From Parasitella parasitica (Eukaryota; Mucoromycota; Mucoromycetes; Mucorales; Mucoraceae): DNA of 64,000 bases. The position numbers were made by a program, and so were the translations under genes. Shown in pieces: positions 1-10,824 of the stretch. The stretch lies in contig MU619313.1 of assembly GCA_025201805.1 (NCBI GenBank), positions 34,848 to 98,847 on the forward strand, written 5' to 3'. Every line of letters starts with the position of its first letter. Positions within the stretch are counted from its first letter, which is position 1. The notes under the pieces were generated by a model. The model did no database searches. It was not told the DNA's origin and was given only the letters and a program-made list of their open reading frames with translations.

Positions 1-455
1 TATTATTGGACAAGAAGTAATTGACAGCAATGCGGCGATGTTTATATGAACTATAAACTTATATGTAAACAACGATCGGTAGTGACAGATCAGGTTTGCA
101 GTGATAAGGATGATTTATAGATAATAGATTTGCTAATATATGAGAAATGTTTATGGTAATAAACTATAATAGCTATTACAGATATTTTCACTAGCGTTCC
201 AATATCTGGTAAAGGTTGAACCTATTTATAACAATTGGATGTTTTATGTAAAATGAGACATCATGTAATGTGAATCATTACAATGAAGATAATCAATAGT
301 AAATTGTTTTGATTTTGTCAATAAATCAGTCTTTGTAGTTTGAACTAAAGTTTCATTGGTCCGTCGAATTTCTAAAAGAAGACCTAGAATATCTTTCAAA
401 ATTTCTTTTTTCATCTACATTGATAAAAGTTATGAAACGCAAACACGAATGTTGT

Positions 456-564
456 GCCAGTGTCAAAGGGCGCAGCGTAATGTTATGTAAAATATGATTT
501 GTATAAAGTAATAAGACTTTTTTGAATAAAACCAGATACAAAACTGAAGACTTTTATTGACATA
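456..564 (+). repeat. Left arm of an inverted repeat (about 105 bp)
   Basis: This AT-rich stretch reappears on the opposite strand at about 1427-1531. Shared blocks include GTGTCAAAGGG, AATGTTATGTAAA, GAATAAAACCAGATACAAAA and CTGAAGACTTTTATTGACA. A third, more diverged copy in direct orientation is visible at about 1060-1130. No coding content is seen. These may be ends of decayed LTR-type elements, which is inference from the polyadenylation-like AATAAA motifs and the repeated occurrence. Confidence 0.7.
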
Positions 565-1426
565 AGATATGATCTCTATTTATACTAAAATATATCCCAA
601 TCAATGTTTATCCACATAACATCTGATGTTTGACAAGAAGTGTCAAACCTTCTTAAATCACAGCATTTCCAGGACAGACCTATCTTTCTATTTTACATTA
701 AAGAGAAGATTGGGTAGGATGTCTTCCCGACATCCCGCGATCTGATCTAGATGTATTCTTTAAATAAGCCTGGAACCTTGCAAGAGGTCCAGTTACAACT
801 TGTAGCTTATTCCTTATTTGTAAAAAAGAATTACCAACAATTAATATCATGATCCGTACATTATGACTAAGTTAGATATGACATATGTAGCCTTTATATG
901 GATACAACATGAATGTTTATTTTGTAAAGGGAAAGCACTTTGATCAGGAGTATTTTCCTTCACACGACATTCATTGATAAGGTCTTAAATTGTATTTGTA
1001 TTGCGTTTTGTTTTGTATTGTTATGCGCAGAGGATATATAAATATGATCTGCTCAAAAATGTATAACTTTATAAAAATGAAATTAGACACAAAAAACTAA
1101 TGACTTTATTGATAAGAAAATGCCATCTTTTTATACTAGTGATTATATCTATTGTAACACTATTTGTCATCATGGTTAAACATTGAATTTGGTATTACAT
1201 ACCAAGTTTATTACATGTTCTATTGTACATTAATAGCTTATTCCTTGTCATTATATACAACAAAGAATTACCAATCTAATAATTGCTTAATCTCATGCCT
1301 TTCTGGCACAACGTGTATGTCTTTGTTTGTCATGCGAACCTGAATGGCATGAATTGGGTATGCGTGACATTTGAGTCTTATTTTTCAGCTATGCGCTTTT
1401 AGCTATACCATTCCATTGCAATCATA

Positions 1427-1531
1427 TATTGTGTCAATAAAAGTCTTCAGTTTTGTATCTGGTTTTATTCAGAAAAACTCTTTGTTACTTCATTTACATA
1501 ACATTGTGCTGCTCCCTTTGACACTGACAAA
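1427..1531 (-). repeat. Right arm of an inverted repeat (about 105 bp)
   Basis: Its reverse complement matches about 456-564 over roughly 100 bp with scattered mismatches and small indels. The 860 bp between the arms holds no open reading frame of note. The arrangement fits two solo LTR-like remnants in opposite orientation, or a decayed inverted-repeat element. Confidence 0.7.
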
Positions 1532-1659
1532 ACACACCTTAAAGATTCCAAATCAGGCTAACAAAAAAATTACCTAAATATCCAACCGTGAAACCACGCA
1601 ACATTTATACTCAATAAAAAACCGACAAAAAGAAACACATTTGGAACACATAGACCAAT

Positions 1660-2010
1660 GTAAGGGCTGGTCCATACATATCATTTACAAAATATGTGTC
1701 AGAACATCTGATGTGTCAATTTCCCAACCGGAAATCAAACTCAAGTAAACTCAATCCTAAACACAATCCAGGAACATATCCCAATGGATCATGTTCCCTA
1801 TTCACATAACTCAAGATGCCATGTTCATGGAAAATAAACACAATCTATCGTCCTAGTCTCTGAATCACACCATGTCTCACACTTGTATCTTATCCTCCCA
1901 TCAGTCCACTTAGATTCACTAGTATATAAACCATCATTTTTTCCATGTAATAAACAAGATCTTTACCTCAACCGTTTTATTTGTATTTCTCATTCTGATA
2001 AACCAAGACA
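1660..2010 (+). repeat. LTR-like non-coding segment
   Basis: The segment has an LTR-like order: a possible TG start, a TATA-like GTATATAAACC near 1922, an AATAAAC polyadenylation-like signal near 1949 and a pyrimidine-rich end. A short motif, ACATCTGATGT, is also present at about 618, in the neighbouring repeat. No target-site duplication could be confirmed, so the element type is a guess. Confidence 0.25.
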
Positions 2011-3358
2011 TGTACTAAATATAGATTTGATAAGACTATACTAAAATGATGTACGCTTATGGATCGATAATAATAATCTTCGTATATGGAAGATTCATCA
2101 GGATATCGCGAGTAAAGTCTATCCACTCGATCGCTCAGGTAGATCTAAGTTATCTTCCGTCTGCTGAGGTGTCGTTTAGCACGACATTAAATATGCCAAT
2201 TAATCAGAATTGTCGTAGACATTAAATTATGATTATAAAACATTTATCCATAGCTTAAGCATATCAAGGATCATCTACCTGACCAGTAGATGAACTAGCC
2301 TTTACCTTTGTTTATTTAATTTTTTTCAGTGTACCTTTGTAATATTCTATGCCGATTTTACACCTCCAATAATCTGAACTTCTTTTTTGGTATTATCTTA
2401 CGGTGTCAAGAGATAGGAAACATTACCTCATCTTCACATCAACCTAGCAGGTTTTAAGAAAGGAGAAAAAAAGTGCTATGAAAATGCAAAGATTAATTAC
2501 TTTGCCACCTCTAAAAATCACTGTTCATTTAAACTTAAGGCATGGACTGGGTCGTGTTAGTGGCTCAACCAACAATATACCATATATGTAAATTAGATCT
2601 ATTACTTTTTTGAAAGCTAGTTATTTTAAGCATCAATGTAGCAATTCATTTGAGTCATCATCTAATCATAAATTATCCTACAAAGTAGTTTATTTAAGGT
2701 TATAATGCCAAAAGCACCAAGCCTCGAAATTACAGCTAATAACCGTACATTGCATGGCAATATTGTTTGTGTGATATTACACAAAATTCCTAGTGATCTT
2801 TATGTGTAACACAAAAGGGGTTTGACTGACATGTTCCGCCATCAAAATGCGTCTAGCGTTTATGCATAGCATTTTCTTAGAAAAAAAAAGGAAACCAGAG
2901 ACAAAAAAAATATAATAAAATAAGCCAAAAACGTTTCTGGTCGAATGAATGAGGTCAAGTGTACGTGACAGAATATTCCTTTGGCTTATGTATTCTAAGA
3001 CCAAACATAGTTAACATACAATCGAATGATTTGAAAGTATTATTAAACTATCGACAGATTGAAAATTTCGTTAAGTCATAATAAAGCTTTAATAAGGAAA
3101 TAAGGCCCTAAGAATAGGGGTAAAATAGTTCTGGGAGAAGGATTCGTATGTTATGATCAAGAGGAGAAAGACAAAGTCAGAGCGGAGAAAATGATTATAA
3201 TGGACAACAATAAAAATACATTCCTAGCAACAAAAGTTAATCAAACTCAACTGTAGTTAAATGTTGGTGTATATAGTATCACAAGTAAAAATAGTTGTTA
3301 AATAAGAGACCTTTTGGTCATGATAGAGCCACTTTCAAGAATTTGTTGGTTGATATCA

Positions 3359-4711
3359 TTATGCTGTCGTCGTGGAACGATAGGGCCACCAATTGCGCCT
3401 TTCATCCTGGGGCAATTCTTCAAGCTCATAAGGGGGATATGTCATGTTTGTGTTGTTATTACCAACATTATTGTGATCTGGATAACTTGTTGAAGATTCT
3501 GTTGATCGATGTTGATAATATTGCTGCTGCTGTTGTTGTTCTACGGGCTGTTGCTGATGAGAGTAGAAATGATATTGTTGTTCACTGACAGCAGATGGCG
3601 AAGCTGCATCATCATTTCTTGAAGAGCAAGTTACTTCACCATCTTCCGCAGAATCAGTTGTACTTCTTGATTCGTAGTCTGAATATACTAAATTTGGTGT
3701 GTTACTTCCATTGTATGGTTGCCTTGCAATTATGAGATCACGATCTGCCTCTTCATTCGTGGCACCGCCTACAAACGAGCGTAATAAATGTTGTTAAGGA
3801 CATTATATGCATTTGCATTGTCAGCCAATAACCATCAAATTATACAAGAAAACAAAAAAGGATATCAATCGTATACAATCGTTCGGGTGGAATCCAGTAT
3901 TCATCGCATTCTTGTTGAGATTCATTATTTTGAGTTCTTACTGTATGCATGCATAATATAACCAAAAATCAACACATATTCTTTTTTTTACTATTTCAAG
4001 CAATTGTTTACATTGTACGTTCAATTGACCCAACTCTTGTTCCAGTCTCGTGATTTTGTTCTGTACTTTTTGCACAAGATCTGACCGTACCTTTTTCCTA
4101 GCAAACTAAACGTATAAATTAGATAACTTTTCCAAATACAAAAATTTGCAACGTTGTACTCGTATTAGAAAATGAGAAAGAGTCTTCCTCATTTGAAAGA
4201 GGGAGTATTACACAGCGGTAACTCATTTTTGCGAATGCGTATAGAGAAGAACACTTACATAGAAATCATCCCAAGCCTGCTTCTTTTGGGCAGCGAACCA
4301 ATCATGGATGGATTGACGTTCAAATCTCTGCCAGTTCTCGACCCTTCGTAAGCGGTCATGTTTTGATTGATCGAGCTGGCTCATTAGGCGAGTATACTCT
4401 GGATGTTGGGAAGCATCAATTTTACCTAGAAACATTGATTCATTGTTCTTTTTTGCTTGTTGACTAATTGAAATGAATAAATTATAATATACCAAGACAT
4501 TTCAAGCTTACATATCTTCCTCATCATCTTCTTGCTGCTCTTCTTCTTTGTATTGCTTTTTTGATCGAATTTCATGATCTATATCCTTCTTGCCACCTTT
4601 TTGTTTCTTCTTTTTTATTGTAGAAGCTCTAGTTTTTTGAATGATATTATCATTCATGGCTGCAATAACCTTTTTAGTGGAGGATCTACTACGAGTAACT
4701 GAGGTGGTCAT
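3359..4711 (-). CDS. Sds3-like/BRMS1-family histone deacetylase complex subunit
   Basis: This is a spliced gene of about four exons. The product starts MTTSVTRSRS and has a lysine-rich and then acidic N-terminal region. Next comes the family core HPEYTRL....DRLRRVENWQRFE....AAQKKQAWDDFY, then FARKKVRSDLVQKVQ and a coiled-coil segment. That core (HPEY, DxRLR, and A..KQ.AWD.F before an FxxKK segment) is the signature of Sds3/BRMS1 proteins, scaffold subunits of Sin3/Rpd3L-type histone deacetylase complexes in the nucleus. The last exon (about 3359-3775) encodes a low-complexity tail rich in Q, S, N and T, ending at a TAA at 3359-3361. The gene is divergent from ATP12 across about 800 bp. The middle exon joins are less certain than the two ends. 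Confidence 0.72.
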
Positions 4712-5511
4712 TTTCTTCTGAATAAGTGCGATAAAAGTATATGTATATGCGTAAATATTATATGAAAGAGAAAAATAGGGGGATTTATGTAAATATTTGT
4801 GAATGTAACAAGAATTCAAAACTGATTTTGTGAAAAAAAAAAGCAAAAGGGGAAGGAAAAGATGCAGTAGCCACACTGATTCTAACTTTAAATAGTGTTG
4901 GGTTAGAAATGTTGTTCTGCTGTTGATGATGATGTGTCACAGGCTAGCAGAAAGCTTAACAAAACTTACATCTCCTTCCTCTTAAACCTCCCGTTTTATA
5001 ACAGCAAGTATACACCATGATTCGCATCAACAATCACTTGCTCGTTACTGAAATTATTGATGATATCATTGTCCCGTAAAAACAGTTCATATGTACTTGT
5101 TATAAAAATATTAAGTTTAAAATCATTATTTTCATAATAGCGATGATTGATCGAATGTAGCTTACGGGTATGATTGATGAAATATATGCCATCATTCTCG
5201 GCTCGTTTGAAGCTCTTTCATTGGTTGCTATGTCAGTTAATTGAGTTAACAATAAGCTCTTTGAGCAATATATCTATTGTCCATGCTCCTGTTCATTGCT
5301 TTCCACACAAATTACATGCATATGGCAAATGAGAGCTGCAGTTCCTGTATTTATGTACCGTTTAAGGACAACGAGTCACTGAAGTTCTTGATCTGATTCT
5401 GTGGAAGCTACTTTTTAGGAAGTCAGTCAGCAAATCTGCCTGCACCCCAGTTCACAAACACTAAATAAATTTTAAATGTCCCTGGCACCATATCCATAAC
5501 TCTTTGCACAA
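4712..5511. promoter_or_regulatory. Divergent intergenic region between the Sds3-like gene and ATP12
   Basis: These 800 bp separate two divergently transcribed genes and must hold both promoters. The sequence is AT-rich, with long A/T runs next to the Sds3-like start. No distinct conserved element or extra gene was recognised. Confidence 0.4.
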
Positions 5512-6621
5512 ATGTCTTCAATCAAATTATTATTGCGCCCCTTTGCAAAATTTGCCATTCCTCGTCGTTCGATTCACTCTGGTGGAGTGCTCCGTACTAC
5601 TGCTGAACAGCAAGAAGAAGCGGCCACACAACGTAATAATCTAGCATATTTTGACAGCAACCCCTGCTGGATAGCATTTATTTACTTTGCTTCAATATAG
5701 GTGCTGAACGTACTATGACACGTTTCTGGAAACGTGCTGGTATCAAAGAAGAAAATAGTATGATTTTGTCCAACATTTAATTTTTTAACCAATCTAACAT
5801 GTATTTAATAATTACAAGATAGCGTAACTGTTGTTCTTGATCAGCGCAATTTAAGAACACCTAGCAAAAATATCGTAAAATTTCCTACAAAGCAAAGAGA
5901 GCTCGCTTTATTAACAGCCGCTGAATGGGATGCCCAAACAAAGAATCTGAAAGCTCACACATTACCTTTGGTAAACATTTGCATAGCTCCTCGGTAGATG
6001 CTATTCTAACTTTTTTTCTGATTACCATCCAGACTTCTATTGTTGCTCGCGCTATCGATGCTTTTGATCCCGTACATGCTGAAGATCTTACTGTTAGATC
6101 AGCTGTTATCGATAAATTAATGTTATATTTTGACACAGATGCAATTTGTTACCACGAAGAATTTCCTGAAATTTTAACTAAGCTTCAGGATTCATACTGG
6201 AAACCTATCATTGACTGGGCAGAGAAAACTTACCATGTTAAAATCAACACAACTACAGATATTTTTGCAGTTACTCAACCAGAAGAAACTAAAGCTAAAT
6301 TCAAAGCTATTATTGATCAAATGGGCCCGTTGGAATTATCTGCTTTCGAAAAGGCTGTTATGAGCTCCAAGAGTTTTTTGATCGGCTTTGCCTTGGTGCA
6401 TAAGGGTATTTCTGTGGAACATGCGGCTCAAGCTGCTCATGTTGAAATGAACGCTCAAATGGATAGATGGGGAGAAGTCGAAGACAGTGAGTATATAACA
6501 TCCAAGAAAGTAGTTGATTTAACATTTTTTTTCTCCCGAATTATCAGGTCATGATGTAGAGCGTGAATATATAAGACAGACGCTCGGTTCAGTAGCTATT
6601 ACTTTAATGGATAAACGTTAA
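5512..6621 (+). CDS. ATP12: ATP12, mitochondrial F1-ATPase assembly chaperone
   Basis: This is a five-exon gene. The N-terminus is basic and serine-rich (LLLRPFAKFAIPRRSIHSGG), typical of a mitochondrial targeting peptide. The mature part contains ERTMTRFWKRAG, VTVVLDQRNLRTP, FPTKQRELALLTAAEWDAQ, DTDAICYHEE, DWAEKTYHVK and the tail EYIRQTLGSVAITLMDKR. These blocks are diagnostic for Atp12/ATPAF2, which binds free F1 alpha subunit in the matrix so that the alpha3beta3 hexamer can form. Introns are 5633-5700, about 5760-5818, about 5968-6032 and about 6487-6547, and all join in phase. The gene converges with the CBS-domain gene downstream. The length of about 270 residues fits the family. Confidence 0.92.
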
Positions 6622-6984
6622 ATTAATAATTGACGCAGAATACATTTATATTCATAGAGCACACCAAAAACTTGTAATATCAGTATATATAAAATGGAAT
6701 ACTTTAATTCTGCATACATACTACCGTTCTTGTTGAACATGTTGTGATTTTCATCAACAGACTGCCATTAGCGCTTAGCATATTTAATGCACGGTTTAAA
6801 TACTCGAGTTCGTTACACTCCTTGGATGGTTCAAGGAGTTCATCAAATCGCCAGAACTCTCTTTTTACCAGAAAAATATATTAGTATGTCCTTAAGGTGC
6901 ATCTTAATGAAAGCGACGTTTTTCAGAACAGGTTTTTGCTCCCAAACTACAAATGATCTTTTATTGTATGAAAAACAAGAAAAA
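6622..6984. terminator. Convergent 3' region of ATP12 and the CBS-domain gene
   Basis: These 363 bp hold the 3' ends of two convergent genes. Open frames here on the plus strand overlap the 3' exon of the CBS gene and are shadows. AATAAT/TATATAA-rich stretches could serve polyadenylation. Nothing else is seen. Confidence 0.35.
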
Positions 6985-8069
6985 TTAAAAAAGAGATGGC
7001 TTGTGATTTACACACAAAAGGCCCATAATATCAGACATAGTGACAACGCCGATAACATTTTTTGATTCCTTCGAATCCAAAATCCAAACACGATGAGTAT
7101 CTTCTCTCATCATGATGGCAAAAATTTCTTTCAAAGTGGCATCTGGAGTAGCCGTGCTAGGAGTAAGATAATCAGATGTATACTAAAAATATGTTTCAAT
7201 ATAACGTAAAACATTCTACAATATAGAACTTGCCTTGATGTATTCTTTGCAAGTTAAAGTCAACTGATCAATATGCTCTAGATTAGCACTAGGCAAATCC
7301 TCAACACATAGGTCACCTTCAAACTTTCCATTTCTGAGAAATTGTACGTATTATTACGATAATTTCATGGTAATAAGAGGGCTTGTACTAACCCATCAAC
7401 TACTGGAACACCACTCAAGTTTTTTTCAGCCATCATGCGATAAACTTGTATAGCCGTTTCAGAATCGGCAGCCTTAACAACGTTTTGCTTTTGAATAAGG
7501 TTCAAATCCTGTACACAATCGTCTAAAACAAGTAGTCCCGCAACGGAATTTGGGTTATTGACAATATGTCGGATGATATCCGTTTGAGACAAAATCCAAG
7601 GCTCCTTGGATTCATTACCAAATTCGACAACCAATGCTCGATGCTTTCCATTAGAGAAAGCGCGTAATGTCTATTCTAAAAGTTTGGCACATACGAATAT
7701 AATGTATGTCTTAAATAGCTTTACCTCTATAAGTTTATCTTTACGATCCACTTTTTGAATTCTATAACTTTCCCTATCTGTATCTAACCCCAATACATTT
7801 TCAACAGGATCGTCCAGTTTTAGCTTTTCTTTTTCAATTGTTGAAGTACTGTCACCAACCAAATAGAGTAAGATATCGAAAAGATTGACAATGCTTACAA
7901 TATCTGTATTATTGTGAGAAAATACAGGCAAAGAAGTAATCTTATTATGTTGCATCTTAGAAAGTGCAGTCTGGATAGAGACAGTAGGACTGACTGCAAT
8001 CAAAGCAGGCTTAGTCTCGGCAAGTCTTAAGTCAATAGGTCGAATATCGGTGATGATACAAGAAGTCAT
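6985..8069 (-). CDS. CBS-domain (Bateman module) protein, AMPK-gamma/Sds23-like
   Basis: This is a four-exon gene starting MTSCIITDIRPIDL and ending HKPSLF with TAA at 6985-6987. At least three CBS-type repeats can be read: SPTVSIQTALSKMQHNKITSL with PVFS, then KAADSETAIQVYRMMAEKNL with SGVPVVDG, and a C-terminal one with ATLKEIFAIMMREDTHRVW followed by VIGVVTMSDIM. The pattern (hydrophobic, A...M......P V.D) is characteristic. CBS pairs usually bind adenine nucleotides and regulate a partner, as in Snf4/AMPK gamma or the Sds23 proteins. I cannot assign a specific partner. No catalytic domain is present in the roughly 300 residues, so it is a stand-alone regulatory protein. Confidence 0.8.
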
Positions 8070-9195
8070 TGGTATATTAATGAGTTAATAAAAAGGCAAA
8101 AGATATCTTTTCTCTCAATTCACTGAAGGAGAAACTCAAGGAATAGATTAGTCACGGCATAAACGCATGAATTCAGCCACATTTTACTTTTTAGGATGGC
8201 TCAAACAACCCTTTTCAAAAGAACAACAAATTATCACTATTGTGGAAAATCGGGAATATAATGGTACATATTGTTAAAGTTGTGTGAAGAAAATTGCAAT
8301 CAAATTTGATAATATTTCAGGAAGATGAACTAGTAATGAAGTGCTTATTGATCACGTTTTGTATTTTTATTGCCTTTGCATATAGCTACTTCGGAAAGTG
8401 TATATAATGCAAGTATTATGTCCACTTCAATGGCCAACACAACGGGTATTCAGAATAACCTATATTTCAGGACGTTGATCTTCTTTTTTAAAGGCTTCAG
8501 CCGATTTCATATAAGGATGGTTCATAGGACATTGTAGCAAGAAGTATGCACTTGCAGGTTACTGGTTAGATCATATGTGATTATAAACGCGTTACCAAGG
8601 CGAGCATACTTATAGAAGACGTTTGTCATCAAGAACAGAGACCCGTAGCATCTGTCATAAGGTCCTTTGTTCCTCTGATAAACGAAAAAAAGTTACATCA
8701 TTAGCAAGGGAGCAAGCAACAATCAAATATCGAAAAGTCTGGGTTAAACATGTTTTTGTCTTTGACCTATAAATCTTGATCCACTAGAAAAATAAAGCTT
8801 TGCAATAGGTTTATTGACCCACTTTATGATGAGTCCCTTTTCACTTTGAAAAGTGACAGGGAATCAATGGTGTGACAAAGCATAACAGTTTCAAACGCAC
8901 AGAACCTGCACCAAGCCTTAAAAAATATCGTCTTTAAGGGACATGTATTTACAAGGCTTCCTTTATTGAAGTTGCAATAGCAACATAAATTATTTAAATT
9001 TCATTTTTTTTTTTTTTTTTTTTTTGATTTAGTTAGCATGACAAGTTATTGTTAACAAATATATTTATTTTATTAACATCAAATCTCTGAAGAACCTTTT
9101 TTATTAACCGTTTGTTGGTTAACTTATAAGTGGTCGAGCCACTAACCTCCTTTAGGCGGTCCTCCCCATTGTTTGAGTAGATTGTAGAAAGAATA
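8070..9195. other. Spacer upstream of the Fanzor element
   Basis: The stretch is AT-rich, with a T run at about 9006-9025. One possible small spliced gene lies at 8167-8407 and is listed separately. Otherwise no coding sequence was recognised. The TA dinucleotide at 9194-9195 abuts the left terminal repeat of the transposon. Confidence 0.5.
8167..8407 (+). CDS. Possible small membrane protein gene, reading frame not resolved
   Basis: An ATG at 8167 opens 32 codons (MNSATFYFLGWLKQPFSKEQ...). These are followed by a good 57-bp GT-AG intron candidate (8264-8320). The sequence after the acceptor opens a frame with a hydrophobic helix (CLLITFCIFIAFAYSYFGK) ending in TAA at 8405-8407. The two halves do not join in phase, because splicing at these sites gives a stop after two codons. 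It may be a broken gene, a sequencing indel, or chance. It has no recognised family. Confidence 0.2.
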
Positions 9196-9262
9196 CTTTA
9201 AATTCAGACGCTGTTAGTTTTTTTCTGGACGAATGAAAGTTAATATCCAGACGTTTAGCTTA
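9196..9262 (+). repeat. Left terminal inverted repeat of the Fanzor transposon
   Basis: It begins CTTTAAATTCAGACG and contains TTAGTTTTTTTCTGGACGAA and CCAGACGTTTAGCTTA. The reverse complement of 14454-14520 matches with about three mismatches. A TA precedes it at 9194-9195. Confidence 0.9.
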
Positions 9263-10824
9263 TAGAGATATATGTTAGACTTTTTCACCTACTACCATCC
9301 AATAATGTAGTATGCTAATTGAATAATTTCTGGTCCTGTACGACGAGAGACAGTGGATGCAGGTGGATCTCTGAGACTGAATTTATTTGAAGAAGGCTTG
9401 GTTGTACTTTGCGGTGAAATAACCTTTGAGGTTTGATGGATGATTCTTGCTATAGTATAATGATCCCGGGACAAAACCAGATATATTATAGTTAGTTGAG
9501 GATATAATGCTTGTATAGAATCTCAGCGATTAAATGACAATTTAAGTAAGAGTCCAAAATATTTTAACGTAAAGAGGGCAGGTGGGTGTGCCTAATTTTA
9601 TAATCTTAAATTAAATAATCCTTAACAACACAACTGGTGGTCGCCTCAAGCATTTGAGCCATAAGCGAAGACCGAAAAAAAAATGACAAACTCCAAGGCG
9701 GGATACCACCCTCTCATCAGTAATAATATAAATGTTGTCCGTTTAATCACATTTTTTTAAAATCTTTGATAGATTGTTTTTCTTTCACTTTCTTACTCTA
9801 TTGAACATGTCTAATGAATATTGGTCTGACATTATTAAAATAAAGAAAGAAACGGTTTTCAACAATCGATTGGTATTTAATGAAGGTCAGAACTTAATAA
9901 AAATATATATAAGAGTTTTTATTAACTGATATTACAGCAAATGCAAAGTGTACCGACTGTGAAGAAGTAGGCCATTTCAATAAAAACTACTAAAAGTGCA
10001 AGTTTTACAAAGGAGCAACCACTGATGATGGTATGGCAGTTTGATATTAGTTATACTATTTACATATAATAATGATCACATCTGGTTGGAACCTCAAGCA
10101 AGAAAAGAAAGCAAAGCAGAAGTTTGAAGCAAGATAAACAAACAGCAAAACGACAAAAGACCACAAATGATAATGTGTCCAATCTTCATTGTAAGAAATG
10201 CGGTGGTAATAATCATGCTATAGCAAGATCCTCCTTATGCCCACACAGTATAACATCCAGAGCTAAAGTACTAGAACAGAACCTTGGCACTAATTACAAG
10301 GCATTCACAAGAAAATTACCTTTTGATAGCTGCATCAATCAAGCTCACCGCCATATTAAAACCAACGTCATATAGACTTGTGCTGCTGTGAGGGATATCA
10401 TAGATAGAGCCAAAATTTTTGTGAATTACTATGTCTTGTCGAGCTCAAGTGGACAAGTCCCCGATGGTATCTTCAAGAAAAACTTTTGGTACAGCATGTG
10501 TCAACTGGTAAATAGCCAAAGAATCACAAACCAGAAGGGCATACCAGCCGATTTAATTACTGTATGGAACGATTTTCGTAACAGATACAGACATGCCAGT
10601 GTGAATATCAAACTTCTTCCAGGTGCCAGTCAGTGTATCTCTGAAGCATGCACTGAAATCGAAATGCTGTATAATAACATGATTGTCGAAACATTTGAGC
10701 TTAAACTTCTGTCTTTTCTTCACTACAAGGTCCAAATGTTATTACCGGTAAGCGTAATATTTCATTATATGACAATCACTTATATAACAAATCAATAGAA
10801 TATCACAAAACGCTCTATAATTGA

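Larger units (their letters stand above)
1..3358. other. Gene-poor spacer at the window start
   Basis: No convincing gene was found on either strand. Apart from the repeats at 456-564, 1427-1531 and about 1660-2010, the stretch is AT-rich with many stops. The short open frames here lack recognisable domains and plausible splice partners. Confidence 0.6.

Noticed and set aside
9292-9474. Minus-strand frame of 60 codons inside the left part of the transposon
   Set aside because: No domain, no conserved partner exon and no clear promoter; too short to support.
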